NCBI GenBank assembly: GCA_029168955.1
Contig: JAPDOI010001341.1
Coordinates: forward strand, 102,501-166,500
Length of the DNA: 64,000 nucleotides
From: Aplectana chamaeleonis
Taxonomy: Eukaryota > Nematoda > Chromadorea > Rhabditida > Cosmocercidae
Reading direction: 5' to 3'
In this document: piece by piece, positions 24,849 to 36,162 of the stretch
Layout of the letters: each line of letters opens with the position of its first letter
Numbering within the stretch: the stretch's first letter is position 1
The notes under the pieces: generated by a model
Database searches by the model: none
What the model saw: the letters and a program-made list of their open reading frames with translations, nothing else
What the model was told of the DNA's origin: nothing
Program-made: the position numbers and the translations under genes

Positions 24849-25308
24849 TGACGAGTTCAGACACGCCAACTTCTATCAAAACCTGTTAGAGCAACTCAAT
24901 CACCTTGGGATCCAGGTATACGCGTAATTAGAACTTTGTAATTCGTTAGTCGTTCAACGAGCCAACACCCTTGTCACTCGTTAGTCGTAATCGTTATTCC
25001 TTAAAAATCCAGAGTATGACAATTGGCACTGCTAAGGCCAAAAAAAGCAATCCAGAATGAAAAAGAAAGAAGGCATGAATAGCTGCGTGGATTACCAAAA
25101 CCTGATATATGTATCCGATTGAGAACAAAGTTTGAAGGCGAAAGAATGGCGAAAAACCATTATTTCGACCAATTTCATCGTCTTGAAAGTGTGGTTGTTT
25201 CTGGCCGTGGACGAGCCCTCTCCCTGAATTTGCGGCGCGATGGACGAGTCATTGATAAGGTTCCGTCCATAGCAGAGAACTAAGCGCCAAGTGACGCTGG
25301 GGGTTCGC
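24849..25308. other. No gene; small CGTTAGTCG word cluster
   Basis: Around 24940-25000, TTCGTTAGTCGTTCAACG and CTCGTTAGTCGTAATCG form a short oligomer cluster. Nothing else is recognised. Confidence 0.4.
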
Positions 25309-25580
25309 ATCTTTGACATTATTTATTAATCTGACTCCCCAGCGACCACTGCAGCCGTCCTGTCGCTGACGGTGGAGGCATAGGGGAGAGGGGCTCTCTA
25401 CACACAGAGGCGGGAGTTGCCCGCCTTTTGCGGCTGTAATTCCACTCGGGACCACTTCGCTCGTGTTGAGTGGCGTAACGTTTCAAACTACAAGAGCGGG
25501 GCAACTCTTCCCTCGGTGTGTAGACAGCCCCTGTCCCGAGGCATAGCGACTGTATCGGCTGTCATTAATATTATTGATAC
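25309..25580. mobile_element. Imperfect foldback element
   Basis: GGCTCTCTACACACAGAGGC and GGGAGTTGCCC on the left are mirrored by GGGCAACTCTTCCCTCGGTG and GTGTAGACAGCCCC on the right. The arms are about 100 bp and diverged. Confidence 0.6.
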
Positions 25581-25999
25581 CAGAGCTGGGATGCGATTCA
25601 TATACGTATTGGGTCCCTGCAGGGTTTGGCTTGTCTCGGTTTGGTTAGCTGTCCCAGCTGGGACCAAACCGAATCAAACTACCATCTCGGAGGTGCGGTT
25701 ACATGGGACCCAGGCGTAGCCCAGATCTGAACAAACCTAGCGATGATGAATCGCTGGTTTGCTAACGTTTTCAGCCTAACCCTGCTGGGGCCCCCGGTTT
25801 AGCGTTCATGAATCCGAGCCGTGTGCGTTATAACGTTAACGTGTTAGCACATTAACGGGTTACCGCGGTTTTTTTAAAGACAATTAAAGATTAACGCTTA
25901 ACGAAGAAGTCCTCAAATTACGTTAATTTGGGTTCGTTAATTGTAGTGGAATTATGGCACTGACTGTTCTGCTCCAATGTCAAGTTCCCAAGCTGGGAT

Positions 26000-28108
26000 C
26001 AGGGCTGGGCACACGTCCCGGCATGGCGATTTTGAATATGCACCCCCCTTAGCTCGGTAATTTTTAGGCACCCCCTTATGGGAAATCGAAACTGGCTGTT
26101 TTCCGAATAGTTGGACAGACATGATCTTGACTTCCTGATTTTGATAAACAAGATTATAAAAAAAGCACTGAATAGAGAAAATTCCGAAAATGGCAACAAA
26201 AAAGGTAGTGTAATTTCTGAACTTCAAAACAACCCCATGAGGAAAATTTGTTAGTAAGACGGTAAGTTATTAAAAAAGATAAAACATTTTTCAATACAAA
26301 ACAATTGAACAATTACCAACAACAGAACTACTACTATTGCAATAATTAATGTTTCCTGTCGAATATTTTCATAAACCTATGAAGGATTAGTTAATCTGTG
26401 TTTGATTGTTCTGATGTGGAAATCAGAACTATTTTGTGTTGTGGAACAATGTTAGGATTCATGTGATTCGTAGGGAGTAGAAAACCCGAGTTTTACCCTC
26501 CTAGAATGCCGCTATCCCTCAAAATAAAATCGGCTTGCCGTGCGATACGGTAATTGTACGCAGCCACACAGCGCACACGGGAATGGACGCGCACACAATG
26601 TTAATAAAAAATGTAATTTATTACAGAACGGAAAGGAGAAAATGATTGAAACTGGAGGAATGGGAAGACGGTAAAGGTAGTCTATTCTGGATGTACCCAC
26701 TTTAGAAATTTAATGTAAATAAACAAAGTTAGAGCGGGTGTAATTATTTAGCCGTGATAAGGTTCATTCAAACGAGTCTAGTTGATCAAAACTAGCATTA
26801 AACTGAGTGCAAAGGACATTGTGAGAAAGAGGAGAATCTGGCAAACATTTTAGCATAAATGGGACCGGTTTTTAATGTGGTTTAAGGACCTTAAATCTCG
26901 TCCCGGTTTTACCACGAAAACCGGGACAAAACCGGGACGAGTTTTAAGGTCCTTAAATCACATTGAATATCAAACCTATTGCTATTAAAATGTTTGCCAA
27001 ATTCTCCTCTTTCTCGCAATGCTCTTAGTTCTCATGTTTATGGGTGTTTTTAATCAACTAGGATCATTTGAATGAACCTTATCACGTTCAAAAATTCACT
27101 CCGCTCCAACATAGTTTGTTTACATTAAATTTCTATACTGGATACATTGAAAGAATCCTATTTCTGCCTGCTTCCTTTACTCCAGTTTCAATCATTTTCT
27201 CCGCCCCGTTCCGTAAAAAATACATTTTTTAATTAATATTGCGTGCGCGTCCACTCCAGTGCGCGTTGTGTAGCTGCGAACAAACATCAGATCGCACGGC
27301 TAGCCTAGTCTATGAGAGATTGCGGCATTCAAGGTGGATAAAACTCGGGTTCTTATGCTCAGGGTACTTCTCAATGAGGAGGAAACGGTCATTCGCTTCT
27401 TTCATAGTAACTTGCAGTCTTCAATTTTTTTAGTTGGCTTTCTTCATTAGTCACATTCTCATGAATAAAAATCCATTGACTAGTTGTGATGCTAACTGTG
27501 CTATCTGTACTGTTGAACTGTCGAAATAAAGCCTAGCCTGCTCGGATGAGTCCGGGCGAAGTAAGCAGCGGAGCGGTCGGTCATGGCAAAGTATAACAGT
27601 GATAAGAAGATTTTGACATGATAAGCCCGATAAGCCTTGCTTCGACCGGCTCAAAATGAGCGACCTAGGCTATACATCAGTTCGCTAATCTTTTTTTAAA
27701 CTTGAATGATAGTTTTCCTGGGCGCTGTCTTAGTATCTTTGCCTCGAATCGGTAGTCACCCGCGTAATCAATGAACGTGACACCACATCAATCCTGACTT
27801 GCTACAAGATAACAGAGTAGTGTTTAATCCTTCATCGAAACAAACTTTGACAGCAACTACGGATTATTGCGAGCACAACCTGCCTCTTTATCAATAATTT
27901 GAATTCTTTTCGTGTTCGACTCAAAAAGAAGGGAAGAAGATATGACTAATTAGAAGAATAGTGCGTACTATTTTTTTTCCTGAAGTTCGACAGAACATGC
28001 ACTTCGTTCTTTTTTTTGGTGTTCGGTTTAGGCACCCCCCTTTGCCCTCTCTGCAACGTCTAATATGCACCCCCCCCCAAGGTTACCCGGGACGCGTGCC
28101 CAGCCCTG
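26000..28108. mobile_element. 2.1-kb hAT-like element E with 8-bp target duplication
   Basis: Terminal inverted repeats are CAGGGCTGGGCACACGTCCC and the inverted form of CAGGGCTGGGCACGCGTCCC. The flanks are GCTGGGAT on both sides (25992-25999 and 28109-28116), an exact 8-bp duplication as in hAT transposons. C-rich words ATGCACCCCCC lie just inside both ends. No hAT transposase frame is found, so it is non-autonomous or gutted. It contains a large palindrome (26479-27356). Confidence 0.85.
26479..27356. repeat. Large palindrome inside element E, arms about 430 bp
   Basis: Segment 26479-26915 is inverted at 26930-27356 with high similarity, for example GAAAATGATTGAAACTGGAG against its complement near 27180 and TGATAAGGTTCATTCAAA against 27075. 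The centre is CCCGGTTTTACCACGAAAACCGGG. Ends carry AAAACCCGAGTTTTA-like sequence. Probably a foldback MITE nested in E. Confidence 0.85.
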
Positions 28109-29054
28109 GCTGGGATCATGCAAGTCGCGTCGGCTTGTGACGCGGTCAATTTTCGCTTGTTGTGAAATAGATCGCTGACCTCAATGTCTCCCATTCCATT
28201 GTTCATCTATTTTAGTTATTTCATCTCAAAACCGAAGTGTTCGAATTAGTGTTCCAAAAAGGAGATCTAACCTACCACTCTGCGGTTGAGTAAAGCACCA
28301 AACGAGGGTTGGGAGCGGGGATTGAAGGCTGGGTTGGTGATACTCTTCGGCATATCATCACTGTATCGAATGGCATGTGATTGTACAGTAAACAGCCGTC
28401 CTACTACGGAATTCAGAAAAACGTTTCTGGATATAAACGTTGTACACAGTTTTTTTCTCACATTTTTCTTTCTCAGTTTTTTTCTCTTCTCTCTTCGTAA
28501 TCTGCCATAGACACAAAGACTGTTCGCCGCATTTGTGGACACGTGAAGACTTACAGTGTAGCCCATCAAAAGTTGCGCATCTACTTAACAATGAGAGAGA
28601 GTTGGTCGGAAATTAATGTGCATGAAACTCGTTGCTTCATAACCGCTCCCGCCGAACCAGTGGCGAGCGTGTTGCTTGAGAATTTTAGCAAATTGATCTT
28701 CTGCCTACCTCGTCTCATTGATGAGCAAATGTACAAAATGTGGTGGGCTGCTCTATAGACTATACCGACAAAGGGAGTACGTCTGCGTCAAGTGTGCACA
28801 CATACAAAACTGATCCAAAGTGCGGTGAATGCCGTAGTTTGTTAAGTCTCTGAGCGCGTTTCTAGGATATCATTACACGTATGTCAGATAGTGCAGAAAA
28901 CCACTTGCGAAGATGTTCAGACACCCTCTCTGAAATAATATCCACTTTGCACGGTATCCTATTTGACCACTTTCTACGATGCAATGCATGCTCCACGTAA
29001 AGTGCTTGTTACTCTCTACACTGCGCACGCTCTACATAAAGCGCTACTGACTTC

Positions 29055-29670
29055 TTAAGGCTCATTCATAGCAGGTCGCTTCGACTAATCGCGTCGCTTC
29101 CATGATGGAAGCGGCTCGTCTAGTCGACGTGACTAGTCCGCATTCTTTCGTCACAACCCTGCGTATGTGGCGCAAAATTGCAGACGTCACAGTTCTAACG
29201 CATGAGATACGGCATGTGAAAAGGAAAAACTAGTATTTCTACTACATTTACGATGAGAGAGATGAGAAAATGTAATGAAACTACCGAAAAATCACATTTC
29301 ATGCCGGCTTCGAGCAACTAGAAACTTTAGCTTTAGTTTTATGTTGCTGTTCATGCAAATTCCACCCCATCGTCTCTTAGAACCATTTTTTTGTTTGAAA
29401 ACTGTGCAAAACTCTTTTATCTAGAAGGTAAGGGCAACAATGTCAAAAAATTAAGTAGGAATGCATAGAAAAAAAGCATATTTTTAATTCTCGCGACTTG
29501 GTCCGCAATTGTCCGTATATTTCACGCGAAACTGCGTCCGCCCGAGCGATTTGAAATCGCTGGACAAAGCGATTTCAAGTTGCGGCACGGAGCAATTTAA
29601 GATCGCGGCAGTATCGATGGTCGCTTCGACTTCAACTCGAAGCGACCAGCTATAAACGGGGCTTTACAAC
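29055..29670. mobile_element. TIR element with GCGATTTCAAATCGC-type words
   Basis: AAGGCTCATTCATAGCAGG followed by TCGCTTCGACT at the left is inverted at the right (AGTTGAAGTCGAAGCGACCA region to CTTTAC). The distal part repeats AGCGATTT and AAATCGC words. Confidence 0.65.
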
Positions 29671-29699
29671 GCGACGCACACCCTCATGGAGCGATAACC

Positions 29700-29935
29700 A
29701 TTTTTTTCACGACGTCCTGACGTCGTCATCTGAAGCCCTACCTACTTTCCATGACGTCCTGCTGACTTCATCCGAAGCCCTACCTACTTTCCATGACATC
29801 ATCTGGAGGCCTACTCATTTTCCACGAAATCCTGACCACGTCATTTGAAGCCCCACCATCTTTCCATGACATCATGATGACGTCATACTGAGCCCAACCC
29901 ACTTTTCACGACGTCCTTCTGTCGTCATTTGAAAG
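29700..29935. repeat. Tandem array with TGACGTCAT cores, about 40-bp units
   Basis: Units read approximately GCCCTACCTACTTTCCATGA then CGTCCTGCTGACGTCATCTGAA. Five to six diverged units. A related array is at 51980-52160 and is interrupted by a mariner. TGACGTCA is the canonical CREB/ATF site; whether it is bound here is unknown. Confidence 0.8.
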
Positions 29936-31181
29936 TATTTTATTTCTCCCGGGACCTCTGGTGATTTATAGATTTTCGTAGTTGTGAGGTGCCGTTTTTA
30001 AAAATTTTAACGAAGTACAAAAATAACGTGTTAAAACATCAGCGTTTTTTTTCGGAAATTAACGATTAACGCTCACGAAAGTAAAATTTTCTTTAACGCA
30101 CACCAGGGCTGTGCGTACCTGAATTTTGTAATTTCGTAAATCGTAAATCGTAATTTTTGAAATTCCTCGTAATTCGTAAATCGTAACTGATAATGAGTAA
30201 TAAGCTCACACATGACCCAAACCTCATTCGATGTGGAAACACCGTAGCATTTCAGTGATGAGGTGTTTCCATATCGAAGGTTGGAGGTTGGGTTTCAAAG
30301 TGACGTTTTTTGAGCAGCACTTGAATAAATATTCAGTACACATACGTGGAATAGGAGCGACCTTAATAGACGAAATGGAAACTCTAAGTTTATTTAAGTA
30401 TAACACCTGTGCCAGGTTTCGCTTAACTTCTGAATACCAAAGCATGGGGAATCATCATTCTACCAAACACAGTTTAGTTGAAGCCAAGGAGGGCAACACT
30501 GTAATGAAAAAAATTAACGGTTGGATAGTTCTAGCCTTAACCTTTTAAGGAAGGATGCTTGGATAAGGTGGCCATCCCAAAGGGGATATACATTAACAAA
30601 ACCTCTTTTTGACGCAGAGAATGAGTCTGCCCTCTATATTTGTAAGCGTTGCTCTGAACGGAGTTATAAGCGTTTCGCCACATAAGCGTATGCTTGTTGG
30701 GATGGAGACGGCGGTCTGAGTGGTGAAGGTTGATTAGGATTCTGAAATGAAAACTGGTGAGGGCTCCCTCAAGATCTGTGCTTTCAAAAATTTGGTTCTT
30801 CATCTTCTTTTCTTTTGCGTTCAGAATTTGCTCCTCATTATCAAAACATTTGAGAGACTCTGCAGCCATAATTTTTTAGAAAAATTTCAAACCAAGTTTT
30901 GAAACTACCACCTCTCCTCTCGTAGCCTCTGGAGATAGACATCAAAGGTTATTTTGGGATTCCCCGTAGAAATTTTCGTCGAATAATGTTTTCAGGTTAA
31001 AAAAAGAATTTTCCGATTTTCCGGCAGATTTGAATTCACGAAGTTCCATTTTTTGTTTGTATCTTTTTAACCGCTCAAGATGGATGCGTGGGGAAGGCTG
31101 TTTTTGAAATCTCCGCAAAATTCTGCAATGAAGTGTATATTGGGTTCCAAACTTTATTTGCTCCATGAGCCAGCCAGGTCC

Positions 31182-31666
31182 TTAAAGGCACAGTCCAAGC
31201 TCGGGCACGAAATTTGATATTTCCACGTAGTTGTGAAGGAGACCCACCCTGTATAGCACCTGCCAAGTGCGAGCTGTCAATTCCTTCGAACAAGCGATAG
31301 ATAGGTGGAAGCCACCCTGGGGCGCCCACATCCGGAAGCCACTTTGGCACGCCCCTTTTACGATCTTTCGAGCTCAACAGTGGCGATATGAGCGACGATT
31401 TCCGATCAATAGCCCCGTTCTTCCCTTCATTCTCAGCCTCTCTATCCATTCAGGTCGGCTCGCATGCATCGGTTGCAAATGACGGAAGTTACAAGCCACG
31501 AACAACTCATCCACCATGCTTCCGTAGCTCAATTTTTGAGGGGCCGTAACTCCGTTCGTAGAGGGTCTTGTACGATTTCAGAGACATTATTGGAATCAGC
31601 GTAGGACCGTTTTCAATATAACCAGAAAAACAGAAAACCAATTTCAAGGTTGGACTGTGCCTTTAA
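31182..31666. mobile_element. AAAGGCACAG-type MITE, copy g
   Basis: Bounded by TTAAAGGCACAGTCCAAGCT and TTGGACTGTGCCTTTAA with TTAA on both sides. It lies in an R1 repeat fragment. The comparable site in the R1 copy near 850 lacks it. The interior shares the CCCGTTCTTCCCTTCATTCT motif with copies d, h and k. Confidence 0.85.
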
Positions 31667-31773
31667 AGCCGAGCCCCATATTTACTCTCTATTTACATCG
31701 GAATGGAATTGCTGTCCGCAGTTGCAGACGACCACTTTCTCCTTCTTCTTTGCAGACGCGAGGAGAGTAATTG

Positions 31774-32870
31774 CTATAGGTACAGAAACTGGGCGACCAG
31801 CTTCGGATTCGTCCAAAGGTCTATTTTAGTCAGTGTTGTGGGGTTTTTTGGACAGTTGAATAAGTGTAGGGTATTGTGGCCGGGGCCACCACAGTCCGGG
31901 CAAACGTCGGGAGTGCTACTGTCGATCCTGTTCACGCAGGACTTCAGGAACGTTGAGTGCCCACAGCGCAAGGAGGCTAGAGTGCATCTGGCACGTCTAC
32001 TAAGCTGAGACTCACTCAGAAGCTTGAGAAAAATCCCAGAATAGTATAAACTGCCGCTCTTTCCAGATACCCTCGAACGAACTGGATGTGCTCCTCGCGC
32101 AACAGACGGAGGCGTTTTTCTGTTAATCGTGCCATCTCTGCAGGTTGACTTTATCTGGAGCATCGGCAAGAGGTTTTCTGATGCCTCTTTCTCTTACAGG
32201 CTCATGTACTCTCCAAGATGGGTGGTTGGGCTGCTTGACGATGTTAATATACAGCTGCTGGACCTTGAGCTGACAGTGCTCCTTTACTGGTAGCACCTGT
32301 GTCTCGGCTTGTAAATGCTCGATCGGTGAACTCGTAGCACACCCGGTGGTGATCCGAAGAGCAGCGTTTTGTACACGCTGCATCTTAGTCCAGGATGAGT
32401 CCGACACTAAGTGCTGCCAAACCGGTGCCGCATACCCCAGGGCGGGCTGCAGTATAGTTTTATACGTAGTCAGAATAGTTTCCTTACTGCTGCCCCATGA
32501 TGTACCTCCCAGCGCCTTTAGCACATTGAGCTTAGCTTTTACAATTGCTTGCTTTTGCTCGGGGTTCTTGTGAAACGTCAGCGACGGATCCAGTATAAGG
32601 CCGAGCAGTTTGACGAAGTGAGCAGCAGGCAGGCGATTTCCATCCCAGCTGACATCGGGATGGGCGCTGTGCTCTTTGGGGTCCGTTGTGAAAACTGATA
32701 CTGAAGACTTGGCGAAAGAGACCCTGAGCATCTTGTTATCAAAATAGCTTTTCAAATCAATCAGGTACTCTTCGATCTTGCTTTAGAAGTTTACAGAGAG
32801 CTGAAAGATAGTGGTGCTGGGACGAATATCTATCATGTCAGGACCTCGCGGTCACAGCATGATTCTGTTT
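31774..32870 (-). pseudogene. Non-LTR (jockey-like) retrotransposon, 5'-truncated RT fragment
   Basis: The minus frame 32755-32123 encodes the RT palm/thumb: a VSFAKSSVSVFTTD strand, FVKLLGLILDPSLTFH, GTSWGSSKETILTTYK and ALGYAAPVW. After a frameshift near 32130, frame 32169-31774 carries the C-terminal cysteine motif (RRARCTLASLRCGHS, then VCPDCGGPGHNTLHLFNCP). Upstream of 32755 the similarity continues weakly to about 32870 with a stop at 32780 and a decayed Y-x-D-D region, then ends. Endonuclease and ORF1 are missing, as expected for a 5'-truncated LINE insertion. Not active. Confidence 0.85.
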
Positions 32871-33557
32871 GCAGTACGGACCGAAATTTTGGTCCGATAT
32901 AGACTGCAGCTCCACCAAAGGTTTGCGTCTCTGGTGTTCATCATGTGTCAAGAGCATACCGTGGAAGTAAATAGCTGTGAAGCTACCGACCTGGCTCGGC
33001 TTGGGGCAAGGAAAGGTTGGAACCAAACAATAAGTTTGGGTCCGTCAGAGTGAGAAGGGGAGCGATTGGTCATACCTGAAGCTCGTTATCGACAATTTTA
33101 GTTCTCCATGACTGACCTACTGCTGACCGGGCATGCAAGGGTACGGGCTCACCCAAAATTGAAATTTTGAAGAGTAATCAAATATTAGGAGTGTGTTGAA
33201 TTTAAAAAAGGTTGAAGTTGTGTTGTATTGAAAGTGTTAAATTTATATTTGTACTATACCGCAGATTTGCATTGCTCGTTTAACCGCGTTTTTACGTTTT
33301 ATTTTATTCGGGGCCGAGAATAGCCTAAGTTGTGCTCTCAAGCGCATTTTCACGGTTTGTTACGATTTGTTACGAATCGTTACGATTTTGGTCCCAAATT
33401 TCGTAAATCGTAAATCGAAAAAAAATTGCCAAAAACGCCCGTAATTCGTAAATCGTAAACCGTAATTCGTAATTACGCACAGCCCTGACGCGCACCCCTG
33501 ATCGATACCATCGTTAACCGCGTGCCTTCCTCGGACACTTTGAATGCCCCATCCGTC

Positions 33558-33599
33558 GAGCGTCATGCGCCAGCGTTTCAGCGCTGGCGCATGACGCTC
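33558..33599. repeat. Perfect 18-bp inverted repeat
   Basis: GAGCGTCATGCGCCAGCG at 33558-33575 is exactly complementary to 33582-33599, with loop TTTCAG. It is GC-rich in an otherwise mixed context. Confidence 0.85.
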
Positions 33600-33889
33600 C
33601 GACGCCTTGACGCTTTGCCGCTGGTCGTCTGCTATGGATGGATCCTAATGGCTATCAAGGGTCATCAGCTGTCTCGAACCCGAGACAGAATCGATTCCCA
33701 CTGGCTGGCGACCCCGAATTTTTTTTGATTGCTCATGTAAACCTCTACGAAATCTTATATTTATCTTTAATCTATTTATTTTGAATGAAGATTTTGGATT
33801 ACTTGTTGTAGTCTTGGTCTTCCCTTGAATTTTCTTACCCCAGTTACTTTTTGAATAATTTGCACATTTTTTATATATTTTCGCTCTGT

Positions 33890-36162
33890 TACGTGTGCAG
33901 AAGATCCAACGGAAATTTATTACATCCAATTTTCGGAATTTTCGAAGGTATACGGTAGTTGCATCAATTTGTTACAATCATTCGCAAAAGTTTCCGATGA
34001 TGAAATTGATGCTCTCATCCTCGACCAGATGGAAGTATACAATGCGTCGACCGATTCGCTCCATGTTCCAGGAGGAGGAAGTTTTTAAGAGGGTTGTGGA
34101 GTGGCTGGAATAACTGGAGCGCTAGGAAGCCGTTCAGAAGGCAGAATCTTGAAGAATGTGAACTTCCCACCCCAATGCGAAAAGAACTTCTGCATTGGTC
34201 GTGGATTCCCTACATCACAAGATAAGGGATCGCGAACGCCAACTATTCTAGAGAGAATTTCTGCTCTTTCGGAAGGCCGTCATCCTGATGCGGAAATACT
34301 CCACAGTCGTGATGACGAATCCCAGAATGATCTGCTTCCGACAAAATATCAATTTGCTGCCAACGTTGTCGAAAAGCTGACTTTGGCAGTTAAGATCGAG
34401 CATGTGTTTTCAATCAAACAACTTGGGAATCGCGACTTGAGGCATCTTGACGCGTACCTGAAGGATGAGTTGTACTCGATTCTCAGAGAACTCATGACGA
34501 ACGAAGTTGTCGTACCTATGCCCAATCAAATTCGCGATGGCTTGGATAATGACTTTACAATCTTCACAGTCACACAGGCGATGAAGGCTCTCAACAACCA
34601 TTGTAAGGCAATGACTTCACTGCGCATTGAAGTGTCGCAAACACCATGGGACGATACCAATACTATGCCAAAATGGATATTCGATGCAACTACACGGATT
34701 TCGAGTATCAACTGCCAGAGGAGCCTAATTGATCGCAGGCTGATCCCAAGAATCTTTGAGAAGCCGCAAGATCTCACGAAGCCTGCGAATAGCCTGGTCC
34801 ATTTTGGTGTATCACCACTCAAGATCGATTCTCTATACACCGACGCAGACACCACTCTGATGTACGCCAAGGAGATTATTTCCAAGCTCCAAGCAGCTAT
34901 CCGCAATAGATCCGACACCTGTGACGAAGGTGCCTGAGACCATGATCGCCGTCATCCTTCCGAAGGCAGCGATTCGTACAGAACTCGCGAAATTTTCAGC
35001 GGTCCACGACAGAGTTCTCGCAACCATTCGTTTTCCTCATCTCGCCACCGTTCCAGATATCGCTCATGCCACCAATGTGGTTCCTCTCCGCGTCGTCGAT
35101 CCGCCTCCCGCCAACGCCTTCGATTCAGATCTCCCTCGCATCACAGGTCTAGCTCACGTTCATTCCATTCTTCTCGCTGGCCCCAGGCCGGACAGCAGTC
35201 CAGAAATGCGATTCTCTCGTCGAACCCTCCCTCAAACTACAGAGGTTGCATTTTCTGTGGAAGTCGCCTACATTACACCGCCGAGTGCCGTAAAACCCTC
35301 AAGCTCTCCGGGAGAGGTAACTTCATCGCCAAAGGAGGAAGTTGTATAAGATGTCTGAGTCGTCATGATTGTGGAGAATGCAAACGCCGCAGCTGGTGCC
35401 TATACTTCCACGCCTACTCGCACCACCAGGCACTATGGACCGAATGCGATGTTGTGGGCAACGACATTAAAGGCAGTGTCCACGATAAAAACTATGTCTG
35501 ATTTTTTGGTGGAGATCGGCAACTGCGGGGCCTAGCGCAACCCTAACGTTGAAAAAACTAAGAAAAACGAGCTTGGAACGGTCCCCAACGGCCCCAAAGT
35601 TGGACACCCGTCAGCTCGTCACACCCCAGATGCACTTTCCACGCCCACCGACGTGAACAAATGAATGCTCGAGATTGTGAGATGAGCGATGGTTTCTAAT
35701 CAATAGCCCCGTTCTTCCCTTCATTCTCAACTTCTATCTTTACTCAGGTTTGCTCGCATACATCGGCTGCAGAATACGGAAGTTACAAGTCTCGGACAAC
35801 TCGTCGACCATGCCTTCCTAGCTCAATTTTCGAGGGACCATAACTCCGTTCCTAGAAGGTCTTGTACGATTCCAAAAACATCATTGGAATAAGCATGGGA
35901 CCGTCTTCAAGATAGGCGGAAAAGCAGAAAAACGATTCTTATCGTGAACACCGCCTTTAAGGAGCCATTGAAGGAGCTTTACCTGGATATCGGTGAGATG
36001 GCAGAAGACGCCTACGCCTCACACAACAACTTTTGAATAGTCGCTGGTGTCGCGGCATTCCGGGCGGCGGCAGAAGATTGCTGGGCATTGACTTCGACTC
36101 GGAATGATGACACAGGTGCTGGCACATTGACTCCAGCTACAACTGAAAAAACCGACCACTAA
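33890..36162 (+). pseudogene. BEL/Pao-like retrotransposon gag remnant, split by a MITE
   Basis: A single reading frame can be followed from about 33898 to the TAA at 36160. It holds an acidic helical N-terminal part (DDEIDALILDQMEVY), a long central capsid-like region (34101-34937), an Arg/Ser-rich linker, and a canonical CCHC knuckle (C-x2-C-x4-H-x4-C, 35247-35288) followed by a second Cys/His cluster (CIRCLSRHDCGEC and more to 35450). This order is typical of BEL/Pao gag; assignment rests on motif layout, not a search. The frame is broken by TAA at 34086, TGA at 34935 and TGA at 36034, and by a 490-bp MITE insertion at 35471-35960. No protease, RT or integrase follows, and LTRs were not seen. 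Confidence 0.75.
35467..35960. mobile_element. AAAGGCA-type MITE, copy h, inserted in gag
   Basis: Ends are TTAAAGGCAGTGTCCACGAT and ATCGTGAACACCGCCTTTAA. The gag frame leading into it (GACATTAA) resumes immediately after the second TTAA (GGAGCCATTG). Subtracting 490 bp leaves one TTAA and keeps the frame, which shows directly that the target is TTAA. Confidence 0.92.

Larger units (their letters stand above)
30104..33487. mobile_element. 3.4-kb hAT-like element B with CGTAAATCG words
   Basis: Terminal inverted repeats are CAGGGCTGTGCGTA at both ends. Flanks are ACGCACAC (30096-30103) and ACGCGCAC (33488-33495), an 8-bp duplication with one mismatch. Both subterminal regions consist of TTCGTAAATCGTAAATCG and TTACGAATCG words. 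The interior contains an R1 fragment, MITE g and a LINE remnant, but no hAT transposase. Confidence 0.75.
25821..33500. mobile_element. TTAACG-rich composite element F, carrying nested E and B
   Basis: Both ends are packed with TTAACG words: 25821-25945 starting GTGTGCGTTATAACGTTAAC, and 29990-30103 ending TTAACGCACAC. Element B is inserted at this right end, and after it the sequence resumes ACGCGCACCCCTG. Without B the terminus would read as CAGGGGTG(T/C)GCGTTA on the minus strand, the same head style as other CAGGG elements. A related copy of the right half lies at 51700-53237. Own target duplication not found. Confidence 0.6.

Noticed and set aside
25821..33500. Assigning a target duplication to element F
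   Set aside because: The 8 bp outside its presumed ends do not match, and the left end differs from the CAGGG consensus.
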